Shown in pieces: positions 10,621 through 20,889 of a stretch of 64,000 nucleotides of DNA; position 1 is the first letter of the stretch; each line of letters starts with the position of its first letter. The DNA lies in NCBI GenBank assembly GCA_010909165.1, contig MU008163.1:744001-808000 (forward strand), given 5' to 3'. The notes below the pieces were generated by a model. That model was not told where the DNA came from. It worked only from the letters and a program-made list of their open reading frames with translations, and ran no database searches. Source of the stretch: Anthoceros angustus (lineage: Eukaryota > Streptophyta > Anthocerotopsida > Anthocerotales > Anthocerotaceae). The position numbers and the translations under genes are program-made.

Positions 10621-11068
10621 CCAAACCTCCAGACATGATGGTCAGTTTCATGCCATTGTGCTTAACTAACTTGCAGGTCAAGAAGATGTCAATCCGAATC
10701 TGATGCACAATGCATAAAATCTACCAGCAGGGTTTAGGGTTCACACTCTTTGTATGTAACATGCTGATATCACAACCCACAGGTTGAACCTTTCTCCATA
10801 GCAGGAATTCGTGGCAACAGAGAAGAAGTTCCGCTTTCACGAAGAAATCGTCCTTTCTCCATTGCACTCCCAGCTGTCACGGTTGTAGAACTATGAAAGA
10901 AGCTGGAGTCGGGCTTCAAGCAGGTGTGGAGAAGTGGTTGCAGTACCGGCAATCTTATTTATTACTAGACTTTCGCTTCAAGCATCCTAAAAGAGAAACA
11001 GGCCTAGCGACAAAATGAGATGGCCAGATGGAGGGCCATTTCTTCCATAGCAGGATATGGAAATGGCT
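10621..11068. other. Intergenic, 3' flank of the second thaumatin-like gene
   Basis: Nothing recognisable beyond the probable 3' UTR of the minus-strand gene. The motif TCCATAGCAGGA occurs at about 10795 and again at about 11044. Confidence 0.35.
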
Positions 11069-11883
11069 TTATGGACAGAAGATGACATTGTAGCTGGTGT
11101 AATGTGCGCAAGAGAATAGGGAAGAGCCGTCGTCGTAGTTGTAGCTGTAGGATGAGGGGCAGGCGGACTCGAACTCCCGGGTGCCGTCGGTGGGGCCTCT
11201 GCCGGCGGCGCCGTCAGTGTTGATGCAGGTGAGGGCGCCGGAAGGCATAGCTCGCAGCTGGTTGTTGGCGGTGCAGAAGGAGGCGATGTCGCGGATGCTG
11301 CAGGAGGCGTCTCGCATCTGCTGCCCACGGGCTCGATCTTGAGCCCGATGGTGTAAACGTTCACGTTGCTGAGATCGTAGTAGTCGGTGGGGCCGACGAG
11401 GTTGAATTCCGCAATGTTGGCCAGGTTCCTGTCGCTGGCGGCACTAGGGTTCCCTCCGGCAGCCACACACTGGCCTGTCACGGACGCCCATACTGCCGCC
11501 GACGGCCAGACGCCTCCGGCCCGAAGTCCATGGTCTGCGACCCCCATGGGCAGCCTGTACTGCGCGATGGGATCGCCGCGGGACTGCGCACAAGCTGTGA
11601 CCGCGTAGGTGCAGCGGTTCACTATTGTCACGGTGGAGCCTACAGCGAGAGATGGAGAGACAGACGACATGTGTCAAAACCATGCACCGAACATCTTGTA
11701 ATAGCAAGCGCAAGCTTCTTGCTGGGTCCGATCATCGATGCAACAGTAAATCAAATGCAGTGGCCAAGATTGAGGAGATTTGCAAAGGTCGAGGATTTCC
11801 ATACCGTGCACGGCGACCACCAGGAAGCTGGCTGCCACCAGAGTGGCCATTGCAAGAACGGACGATGCATTGTAGGTGGCCAT
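11069..11883 (-). pseudogene. Thaumatin-like protein (PR-5 type), two exons, frameshifted
   Basis: Exon 1 (11883-11805) encodes a signal peptide, MATYNASSVLAMATLVAASF and onward to AVHG, and ends at a GT donor. A 165-base intron ends at AG 11641-11640. Exon 2 runs 11639-11069 and begins STVTIVNRCTYAVTACAQ. The splice keeps the glycine codon in phase. Conserved blocks are [52 protein letters not shown] and ACPSSYSYNYDDGSSLFSCA, with the stop at 11069-11071. A single-base loss at about 11316 breaks the frame, and a compensated pair of shifts lies near 11510-11545. Apart from these indels the gene has all its parts, so either a recent pseudogene or sequence errors would explain it. The other copy is at 1959-2687 on the opposite strand. 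The product would be secreted. Confidence 0.85.
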
Positions 11884-12236
11884 GTCGTGCCCGGAGCCGA
11901 TTTCCGACAGGTCGGTGGGACGGTAGCTCAGCTGCGCACAAATCAATGGAGAGTCTGACTCAATGCAACACTAGTCAACATATGTATCAGCATCAACGGC
12001 TCGGACTCAATGCAGCAGTACTCAACATATACGTCTATGTTGATGTTGAGGCTCTTGTTATAAAAACCATGGACTCTAAATCTATGTCCAATCAACACAC
12101 TTGAGAGTGCAAACATACAAATCCAGACAATAATAGATAATACTTACATAGAAATCTGAATATGTTAGCCTCATTGAGCACTACATATATAGTCTCTATA
12201 CTTGGCATAATCTCGATACTATAAATTTAATCTCGA
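11884..12236. promoter_or_regulatory. Upstream flank of the minus-strand thaumatin-like gene
   Basis: This interval is the presumptive promoter side. An imperfect direct repeat, GACTCAATGCARCA followed by TCAACATAT, occurs at about 11956 and 12006. No confident promoter element was identified. Confidence 0.3.
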
Positions 12237-12440
12237 TCATAATAATATTAATCATAATATTAATCATACTATTAATTATACTATTAATCATACTATTAAT
12301 CATAATATTAATCATACTATTAATCATAATATTAATCATACCATTAATCATACTATTAATCATAATATTAATCATACTATTAATCATACTATTAATCATA
12401 ATATTAATCATACTATTAATCATACTATTAATCATAATAT
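12237..12440. repeat. 12-bp AT-rich minisatellite
   Basis: About 17 tandem units of TATTAATCATAC or TATTAATCATAA. The period of exactly 12 bases keeps a spurious MINS/MINI reading frame open on the minus strand. The two unit variants are interspersed in an irregular order. Confidence 0.93.
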
Positions 12441-12855
12441 AATATTAATAGTACTAATATTAATTATTTTAATTAATATAAATTAATCTAAGTCATTTTG
12501 ATGAGATTTGTGAGTATGTCGAGCTACCACATTCCACTAATGACTCTCACCTATGATCGTTTCTGCAAAACCCTTCTTGTTCGTTCCATTAACACTTAGT
12601 GGAGTTCCCAAATTTGCTAGAGTTGCTTGGACTAGTATATAGTAATATCCATATAAATTCATAGTCGAGGATTATGCTGATTTCAAAGACTATAAGTAGT
12701 AGCTGTGCCAATGGGTGTTATAACTTTCTAGAAAAGCATTATGCGGGCCTACAGCTGCGTTTGGAAATATGCCAATGGGTGTTATAACTTTCTACAAAAG
12801 TTCCTAATCCACGAACCCTTTAACTCTTAACACCTAAGACCCTAAACTCTAAAGA
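12441..12855. other. AT-rich spacer with a short direct repeat
   Basis: The string CCAATGGGTGTTATAACTTT occurs twice, near 12709 and 12772. Nothing else was recognised. Confidence 0.4.
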
Positions 12856-13245
12856 TACTTTTATTTTTATCTTTATAAAGGGAAGGTACACTATTACTTT
12901 CTAGATATGAAGGAAGTTCCTTTTTCTTGTTTGTACTCATCTTTCACATACATAAAAGGACATTATAAATGAAAGGGTTGAAGTGCCTTTTGGGTTCCCA
13001 CTTCCACACCTCGAAAGGCAGGGGCCAGCGCATTCCGTGATTCCACCTCTTCCCTTCGTCTAGTTGTGTACCGCCTTCTTTAGACTTGCGGCTTGATCGG
13101 ACCGGGTGCTTTGGATGATCATGATGGGGTTGGATTCCTTCGACTCCTTGGGATCGGGAAGGCTTAGATGGAGACGATGGCGTTGGATGTCAATGTGGTG
13201 GCCAATACCGATTTACGGGTGGCATGGCCTTGGGGCATATGCGCT
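12856..13245 (+). pseudogene. Duplicate of the P450 promoter, leader and first codons
   Basis: This segment matches about 2915-3305, running from the TATA-like region through the leader into the membrane-anchor codons of P450 exon 1, where GGCATATGC is the last shared string. It then joins arginine decarboxylase sequence directly. It lacks every catalytic part of the enzyme. Small indels distinguish it from the parent. Confidence 0.85.
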
Positions 13246-14696
13246 TCCGAGCCATAGTCGAGTCCCTCCGATGCTCCATGATGTCCTCCACGATCTACCG
13301 ATTCGGATTGCACTTCATTGGGAAAACCCCACGGAACACTCCGTAGTCTGACTGACAATGGCCTCAACAAAGGCATTGCTCAAAGTATAAAGCATGTGCC
13401 TTAGAATGTCTAGGAACCACATGATGAGGGTGTGCCCGACCAGGCTAGCCCACGATCTCGCTCCGGCCTCACGCATCAATCTCCTCTCACACTGCGTGTC
13501 ACCGTGAGGTGCACACATACATGTGCCCCATTGTGAAGTATGGGCCCCCCATGGTCCACGTCTTGAAGGATTGTACTCACAGCCCATGCCCATGACCATG
13601 CCCAAGTCCAGTGCAGGCTAGCCTTGTAAGCGTCCTTGTGTGTGAGGAGCTCGACTTCCTGGGTGGGGCCATTTCACCTTCCTTCCCACGCCACTCCATC
13701 ACACTTTTGACACAAATGTACCCACCCACACCGTCTTTTAGGTATGATTCATAACCAACAAAGTCGGGCTTGCAATCAGCGGTGTGCAAAAGCTCTGTTT
13801 ATGCGACTTTCTTTTTCTCTTCATCAACAACTATCGATGACAAAGGTAAATATTCGTCTTTCGGCGGGAAGAAGGAAACAAGGTCTTCTCGACAGCATGC
13901 AAGAACCCTAAACATCGATCTGACGTGTAAAACACGATCCACAACTCCCCATCACGATGTATGTATGGATTTATGGGTACAACATGGCGGTGCGGCACAA
14001 AACAAACCAACATGACGGAAAGACATACACATAGAAGCGTGCGCTGGCTGCGTCCAACCCTATAAGGGCCGTGAGTTCACGCATTGCGGCACTAGGCTAC
14101 ACGGCCACGGTACTACTCTGAGCGACTAGGCGGAGAAACAAGGTAGAAACATGCGGAGGCACGACTAGCGGGACACCTCCGGGGCGAAGCACACGAACTT
14201 GGCGGTGAAGGCTGCGAGAAAGCCTCACGGAGCTTCTTGTGGAGGCGCGGTGGGCTAACACAAGCGGGTCTCGAGCTACACAACAATGCAACGCAAGAAC
14301 GCCAATCACTCCACGAACTCAACAGTGGGTCCACAACTCCCCATCATGGTGCGTACATCAACTATGTATGTAGGGATAAGACATGGCGACTACCGTCGAC
14401 ATGGAGAAAAAGTACAAACAGCCGAGGTTAGGGGAGCTTACCTCGAGGAGGAAACACCAAAAGGTGAAAGCTGCAGAAAGCCTCTGGGATCAACTCCTGT
14501 GGAGTCGGTCGGATCTCGAGTGGATGTGGAGCTACCACTCACTCAGTAGCTTCAAGCAAGCCGCCCTCGTTAACCTCGCTCGGCAACCAATCAATGCTCC
14601 ATGCAAACCGGTGCCGACAATGGAGAGGAATAGCTAGTGCTCGCAAGGCAAGGCGGCGCCTCGAGGTTAACGTGGCGGGGCCGCTTGAAGCTGTGT
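13220..14696. repeat. Tandem unit B: P450 tip plus ADC N-terminal region
   Basis: This is the first of two tandem units. It starts with the P450-derived GGCATGGCCTTGGGGCATAT and continues with sequence matching 8560-9990. It ends in CCGCTTGAAGCTG at 14691, after which the next unit begins with the same P450 tip. Compared with the parental ADC region it carries many 1-20 base indels. Confidence 0.85.
13250..13700 (-). pseudogene. Arginine decarboxylase N-terminal fragment in unit B
   Basis: The minus-strand sequence corresponds to 8563-9050. It keeps recognisable peptides such as MWFPDILRHMLYTLSNAFVE and EAIVSQT. The PLP-lysine block and everything downstream are cut off by the fusion to the P450 tip at 13245. 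The frame is interrupted several times. Confidence 0.7.
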
Positions 14697-14727
14697 CGGC
14701 ATGGCCTTGGGGCATATGCGCTTCCGA

Positions 14728-15172
14728 GCCATAGTCGAGTCCCTCCGATGCTCCATGATGTCCTCCACGATCTACCGTTCGGATTGCACTTCATTGGGAA
14801 AACCCCACGGAACACTCAGTAGTCTGACCGACAATGGCCTCAACAAAGGCATTGCTCAAAGTATAAAGCATGTGCCTTAGAATGTCTAGGAACCACATGA
14901 TGAGGTGTGCCCGACCAGGCTAGCCCACGATCGCTCCACGGCCTCACGCATCAATCTCCTCTCACACTGCGTGTCACCGTGAGGTGCACACACATACATG
15001 TGCCCCATTGTGAAGTATGGGCCCCCATTCCACGCGCGTCTTGAAGGATTGTACTCAGCCCATGCCCATGACCATGCCCAAGTCCAGTGCAGGCTAGCCT
15101 TGTAAGCGTCCTTGTGTGTGAGCTCGACTTCCTGGGTGGGGCCATTTCACCTTCCTTCCCACGCCACTCCAT
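14728..15172 (-). pseudogene. Arginine decarboxylase N-terminal fragment in unit C
   Basis: A second truncated copy of the same ADC segment, corresponding to 8563-9050. It has the same cut-off at the PLP-lysine block and further small deletions. It is non-coding. Confidence 0.68.
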
Positions 15173-16012
15173 CACACGACACAAATGTACCCACCCACAC
15201 CGTCTTTTAGGTATGATTCATAACCAACAAAGTCGCTTGCAATCAAGCGGTGTGCAAAAGCTCTGTTGTTGTGACTTTCTTTTTCTCTTCATCAACAACT
15301 ATCGGTAGACAAAGGTAAATATTCGTCTTCGGCGGGAAGAAGGAAACAAGGTCTTCTCGACAAATGCAAGAACCCTAAACATCGATCTGACGTGTAAAAC
15401 ACGATCCACAACTCCCCATCACGATGTATGTATGGATTTATGGGTACAACATGGCGGTGCGGCACAAAACAAACCAACATGACGGAAAGACATACACATA
15501 GAAGCGTGCGCTGGCTGCGTCCAACCCTATAAGGGGAGCGTGAGTTCACGCATTGCGGCACTAGGCTACACGGCCACGGTACTACTGCGGGCTAAGAGCG
15601 GAGAAACAAGGTAGAAACATGCGGAGGCACGACTAGCGGGACACCTCCGGACGAGAAGCACACGAACTTGAGCGGTGAAGGCTGCAGAAGCCTACGGAGC
15701 TTCTTGTGGAGGCGCGGTGGGCTAACACAATGGGTCTCGAGCTACACAACAATGCAAGAACGCCAATCACTCCACGAACTCAACAGTGGGTCCACAACTC
15801 CCCATCATGGTGCGTACATCAACTATGTATGTAGGGATAAGACATGGCGACTACCCTAGTCGACATGGAGAAAAAGTACAAACAGCCGAGGTTAGGGGAG
15901 CTTACCTCGAGGGACGAAACACCAAAAGGCTGAAAGCTGCGAGAAAGCCTCTGGGATCAACTCACATGGAGTCAGGCTGGATCTCGAGTGGATGTGGAGC
16001 TACCACTCACTC

Positions 16013-16160
16013 AGTAGCTTCAAGCAAGCCGCCCACGTTAACCTCGCTCGGCAACCAATCAATGCTCCATGCAAACCGGTCGACAATGGAGAGGAATAGC
16101 TAGTGCTCGCAAGGCAAGGCGGCGCCTCGAGGTTAACGTGGCGGGGCCGCTTGAAGCTGA
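16013..16160. repeat. Short inverted repeat at the end of unit C
   Basis: AGCTTCAAGC and CACGTTAACCTCG near 16015-16048 recur in reverse complement at 16126-16160, around a loop of about 80 bases. The equivalent pair closes unit B at about 14548-14695. In the parental region only the left arm is present (9917-9944). Confidence 0.65.
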
Positions 16161-16311
16161 CTGATAGTCGACATGTAAGCACTTTCAAGATGGTGCAACA
16201 ACATATGATCACAACATAGGGATATATATACACACGTTCATGTTACGCCTTACTACATGTAGCCCAATTTTGAAGATGGTGGATAACATATGCACGTCCA
16301 CTCCCCACTCC

Positions 16312-16530
16312 CCACTCCAATGAATTACTCTGCGGCGAGGGTAGAGCATGATGATCAAAAGATGACTTGGTATCATGCGCAAATTCTCGGGAACTCATCC
16401 ACAGTGAAAGACTAAAGCAGTTGGTCGTTATGGGTCTACTATAAGCTCCTCCATAACGACGACTTCTCTCACTCCTCCATTTCGGTGGCGAGTCCGCTCA
16501 GAAATTTGGAGCTCATGATCTATATTTGTA
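16312..16530 (+). repeat. Repeat arm A (inverted partner 23000-23215)
   Basis: The reverse complement of 23000-23215 aligns with this segment. It includes AATTACTCT, AAGATGACTTGGTATCATG, TTGGTCGTTATG and CTCTCACTCCTCCATTTCG. In the right-hand copy the corresponding strand encodes GPKGDWYHVCKFL, suggesting a degraded coding sequence. Confidence 0.65.
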
Positions 16531-17790
16531 AAGGGATCTCGTGTAGAAGGTTGCATACAGCGTGAAGTTAGTGCACAAGGTAAATTGGGATGATTCACAC
16601 ATACGAGAGGTCGAAAGATATTAATCTCGGACTTATTAATTGAGGTATCCAATTAATTTATCTTTGTGTATATATGTCTATATATTATGTAATTAATATG
16701 AGATTTATGTTTATCTATATATGCTGGCTTTGAAGGGCTAAATAATAGTCTTTGTTGAGGTGTGCATATTCTTAAACTATTGTCATCCTTCATTATATTC
16801 ATTGTCCCATAGGAAAATCATCACGTAAAATCATTCATTCATTCATGATTGAGCATATAGGAGAAAGAGCATATTGGAATAATCGTAAACAGCATATCAA
16901 AAATAATAATTAGTCGAGCGGTTCATTTGGGAGAAGGTAAAAGATATGTTACACTACAAAAAAAAGGACACATTATGTAGTTACTTTCGATCATGACCTT
17001 AGAAGACTTTACCCTCTTGTAGGACCCGAAGGAGAAAGTTGATCAATATGTTTTCATTGAGCAACTATTAATGTGAACATATTTGCGACCTCCAGTTCTA
17101 GTACAACCTTTGTGTGAAGACAACCATAACGTCTAGGGTTTATTTGTAAGCAGGGATCTCGTGTCGAAGGCTATATATGCGTGAAGTTAATACGTTAGAT
17201 TAGGACGATTCTGGAGGTCCCAAAATATCAATCTCGGACTTATTAATTGAGGTATCTAATTTATTTAAGATCTATCTTCGTGTATATATGACTATATATT
17301 ATCTAATTAATATAAGATTTATTTTTTCTATATATGCTGGTTTTGAAGGGCTAAATAATAGTGCTTGTTGAGGTGTGAATATGCTTTAACGATTGTCATC
17401 CTTCATTACATTCGATTGCCTCACGGAAATCATCACGCAAAAATTAATTCTTGAGCGCCATATGGAACTTTGTTCCATTTGGGAATAAAAGTACTCCAAA
17501 GATGGAATATTGGGAATAACAAGTCTCTTTTGCTTGCAACTAGTCCATGAAGTGTGCTTGTTCAATGAATATATTGTGCCATAATCATTCATGTCGAAAC
17601 AATCATAATCTCAACTAGTTTTGTGTATATCCGGATAGTTGTGGTGCAATCTCGGTGCCCTAACGTATTGGGCTGGTATCAAAATCGTCTATAGACTAGG
17701 TAGATTCTTCTTGTATGTACTACTTTGATGTCTTGTTGGGATAAACAATAAAGTTGACACGCTCTCCTTGATCATATCTAGAGCTTTGGC
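16530..17790. repeat. AT-rich direct repeats, inverted relative to 19430-20030
   Basis: Segments 16530-16830 and 17145-17460 are direct copies sharing GGGATCTCGTGT, CTCGGACTTATTAATTGAGG and GAAGGGCTAAATAATAGT. Sequence 17230-17790 is the inverted counterpart of about 19430-20010. The arms appear to come from the 3' end of the LINE-like element and its flank. Confidence 0.65.
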
Positions 17791-19430
17791 GGAAATTCTT
17801 TGTAAGCACATGGGATGCTTTTCTTGGTCTTTGTTACCAAATATTTTGATATGATACGTAGAATTCTTCACTACATACTAGCATTTTAAGTCTTCTTACC
17901 CACCATTTAAAACTAAATGGAGCATACCATCTTAGTGTGCTAAGTTAGTTAAGAACTTGATTTTATAGAGTAATATTGAAATATCCACGTCGGTAGTTTG
18001 TAAGGTAGTTGGAATTTTGAGCAATGACACCTTCATCCTCCACGATCCGGTTTGAATGTTCGGACACAATACTATATTCATTTATTCATTCATTCATTCA
18101 CCCAAAGTCCAATCAAACTCCAGTCGAGCTAAGTTAGATGCCAAGGCACAACACTATACTCATTTGTAGACCAAGCAAGCTAGCCCACCTTTGTCCTTTG
18201 TGGAGATTAGTTTTGTGGAGTTGTGCTCTTGTATGCAATGAAAGCTGATCCCCAGGCTCTCGGGTGCATTGAATCGCGAATGCTTAAAGACGTTGTAGTA
18301 CAAAAGGCAATTCCGAAACCTGGTTAAGTTTTAGAGATACCTCATCAAGCGGCATGAAATTTCCAAGGTGTTCCAAGGAGGCTGTTATGAGAGTGAGGAA
18401 CCAACTTACAATCAGCCCCCTCTACAACGCACACCTTAGTCCAAGGGGACAGGGAACCATATATATACAAACATGGCATCTCACAATGCAATTGAATTGG
18501 AGGCACCGAGGCGTGCGAATAAAGGCCATTCGCGTGGCAGCAATGAAGCCACGATCGTGATAGCGACAAGGAACCGAAATGTATATGTACTAGGCACGCC
18601 CATGGCCCCATCTTGATCGTCTTGTGTATAAATGCTTGTGGTACAATCGAGGTGCCTCGATGCAATGGATTGGCGTGCTATCCTATCCAAGGCGATGCTC
18701 GATTGCATGAGGTTTAGACTTTAAATGCAATGCCGACATATGATCAAAGGATCTGAGCGGATCCTTCATTTCATCTTGATTCATTGGATACCCAAATATT
18801 GGATGCAACAAGCATTGGGTAGGTTGGCATTATTAACCGAGGACATGGCATTAATAGATGTTGGATATCCAACTATGACTCTTGAAGAGTATGTCAACTT
18901 TGAGCGGGATGAAAATGTGGAGACAACATTTGTTCCCACTATTCAAAGAAAGTAGTGACAATGCCACCCCTACCACAATAGACTATGGAAGATGCCATCA
19001 AAGGTTTGGAGGCAGCAAGAACTTCCCGATACACATGCCACACGACACTCTGAGAATCTTTGGCGTTGCTTAATGTCTTTGAGAAACACGTGATTAGTCA
19101 TTATCTCAAAGTATCGTGGGTGCAAAGGATTATTGTCGGATTATTTCATAGCACAATAGACTTTTAGGTGTGATTGAAGACTCCTAGGCTAAGCTTTTTA
19201 TGATAGGTAGAGGTTATTTAATGCTGCTTAGAGAGTGCTAGCTTTCAAGCAACTATGTAGAGAACTGGTAAAAGTTATTTTTAGTGAAACCTATCAATCA
19301 AAATTTGAATTTTCTTTTTGGATTTTTATTTTTCAATTTATAATATTTTTATTTTTAAATGGGAAGCGTATCAAAATATTTGCAGCACCACCAAGAAAGC
19401 ATCCCATGTACATATAAAAATTGAATTTTC
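17791..19430. other. Spacer between inverted arms, no gene recognised
   Basis: AT-rich sequence containing CATT/CATTC runs near 18080. Several short open frames show no coherent protein. Confidence 0.4.
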
Positions 19431-19519
19431 TTGCCAAAGCTCTAGATATGATCAAAGAGCGATGTCCACTTAATTGTTTATCCCAACAAGACAACAAAGT
19501 AGTACATACAAGAAGGATC

Positions 19520-20889
19520 TACCTAGTCGAAAGACGATTTTGAAATGAAATCATTGGACAAGATACCACACCGGTCCAATACACTAGGACACCTCGGATT
19601 GCACCACAACCATCCATACACAAACTAGTGGAGATCATGCTTGTTTCTAACTTGAATGACACAGGCACGATATACTCATTGAACAAGCACACTTCATATA
19701 CTAGTTGCAAGCAAAAGAGACTTGTTATTCCCAATATTCCATCTTTGGGTACTTGTTATTCCCAAGTAGGGCAAAGTCTCATCGGTGCTTAATAATTAAT
19801 TGTTTTACGTGATGATTTTCCTATGGGACTACAATGAAAGATGGACAATCGTTTAAGGATATTCACACCTCAACCGTCACTATTATTTAGTGATATAAAG
19901 CTAGCATATATAGATAAAAATAAATCTCATCTTAATTACATAATATATAGACATAAATACACAAAGATAAATATTAAATTAATAAGATACCTCAATTAAT
20001 AAGTCCAAGATTGATATCTTTATAAGTGGGTTTTTATTGAGGTGAAAAAACCGATGGGAAAAGCCCATCCAGGAGGACAACCAAAGGGGACCGAGGGGGT
20101 CGAGGTGGAGAGGAGCAACTAAGCTCCTACCTAAAGTCACCTCACACCCACAATGTCATATGCATGAAGAATAAGCGGCACCGCAAACCACGGAGGTAGA
20201 GGAAGATCGTCACCTAGTCGAAGACGATTTTGAAATGAAATCATTGGACAAGATACCACACGGTCCAATACACTAGGACACCTGATTGCACCACAACCAT
20301 CCATACACAAACTAGTGGAGATCATGCTTGTTTCTAACTTGAATGACAGGCACGATATACTCATTGAACAAGCACACTTCATATACTAGTTGCAAGCAAA
20401 AGAGACTTGTTATTCCCAATATTCCATCTTTGGAGTACTTGTTATTCCCAAGTAGGGCAAAGTCTCATCCGGTGCTTAATAATTAATTGTTTTCGTGATG
20501 ATTTTCCTATGGGACTACAATGAAAGATGGACAATCGTTTGGATATTCACACCTCACTATTATTTAGTGATATAAAGCATATATAGATAAAAATAAATCT
20601 CATCTTAATTACATAATATATAGACATAAATACACAAAGATAAATATTAAATTAATAAGATACCTCAATTAATAAGTCCAAGATTGATATCTTTATAAGT
20701 GGGTTTTATTGAGGTGAAAAAACCGATGGGAAAAGCCCATCCGGAGGGACAACCAAAGGGGACCGAGGGGGTCGAGGTGGAGAGGAGCAACTAAGCTCCT
20801 ACCTAAAGTCACCCTCTGCACCACAATGTCATATGCATGAAGAATAAGCGGCACGCAAACCACGGAGGTAGAGGAAGATCGTCACCTAG
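19520..20889. repeat. Tandem duplication of about 0.69 kb (LINE 3' end plus flank)
   Basis: Units 19520-20215 and 20216-20889 are head to tail and nearly identical apart from small deletions. Both end at GTCACCTAGT, and the second then continues into LINE sequence. Each contains, read on the minus strand, a 3' UTR-like stretch with GGGCTTTTCCCATCGG and an AATAAA signal. Confidence 0.8.
20700..20712 (-). terminator. Candidate polyadenylation signal of the LINE-like element
   Basis: AATAAA on the minus strand follows a T-rich, pyrimidine-rich 3' UTR-like stretch. The same arrangement is repeated at about 20030. Confidence 0.35.

Larger units (their letters stand above)
14697..16160. repeat. 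Tandem unit C: second copy of the P450-ADC chimera
   Basis: This is head-to-tail with unit B, about 1.46 kb long, and closer to unit B than to the parental 8.5-10 kb region. It starts with the same P450-derived string at about 14698 and ends in GCCGCTTGAAGCTGA at 16160. The duplication therefore came after the P450-ADC fusion. Confidence 0.85.

Noticed and set aside
12196-12435. 79-residue frame of repeated MINS/MINI
   Set aside because: Created by the 12-base minisatellite, whose period is a multiple of three. No protein is expected.
12237-12440. Regular repeat array as a CRISPR
   Set aside because: The units are contiguous with no unique spacers, and the DNA is plant nuclear.
12810-12855. 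Telomere-like words (CCCTAAAC) after AACCC and AACTCT
   Set aside because: Only one good CCCTAAA unit and degenerate neighbours. There is no tandem array, so this is not an interstitial telomere.
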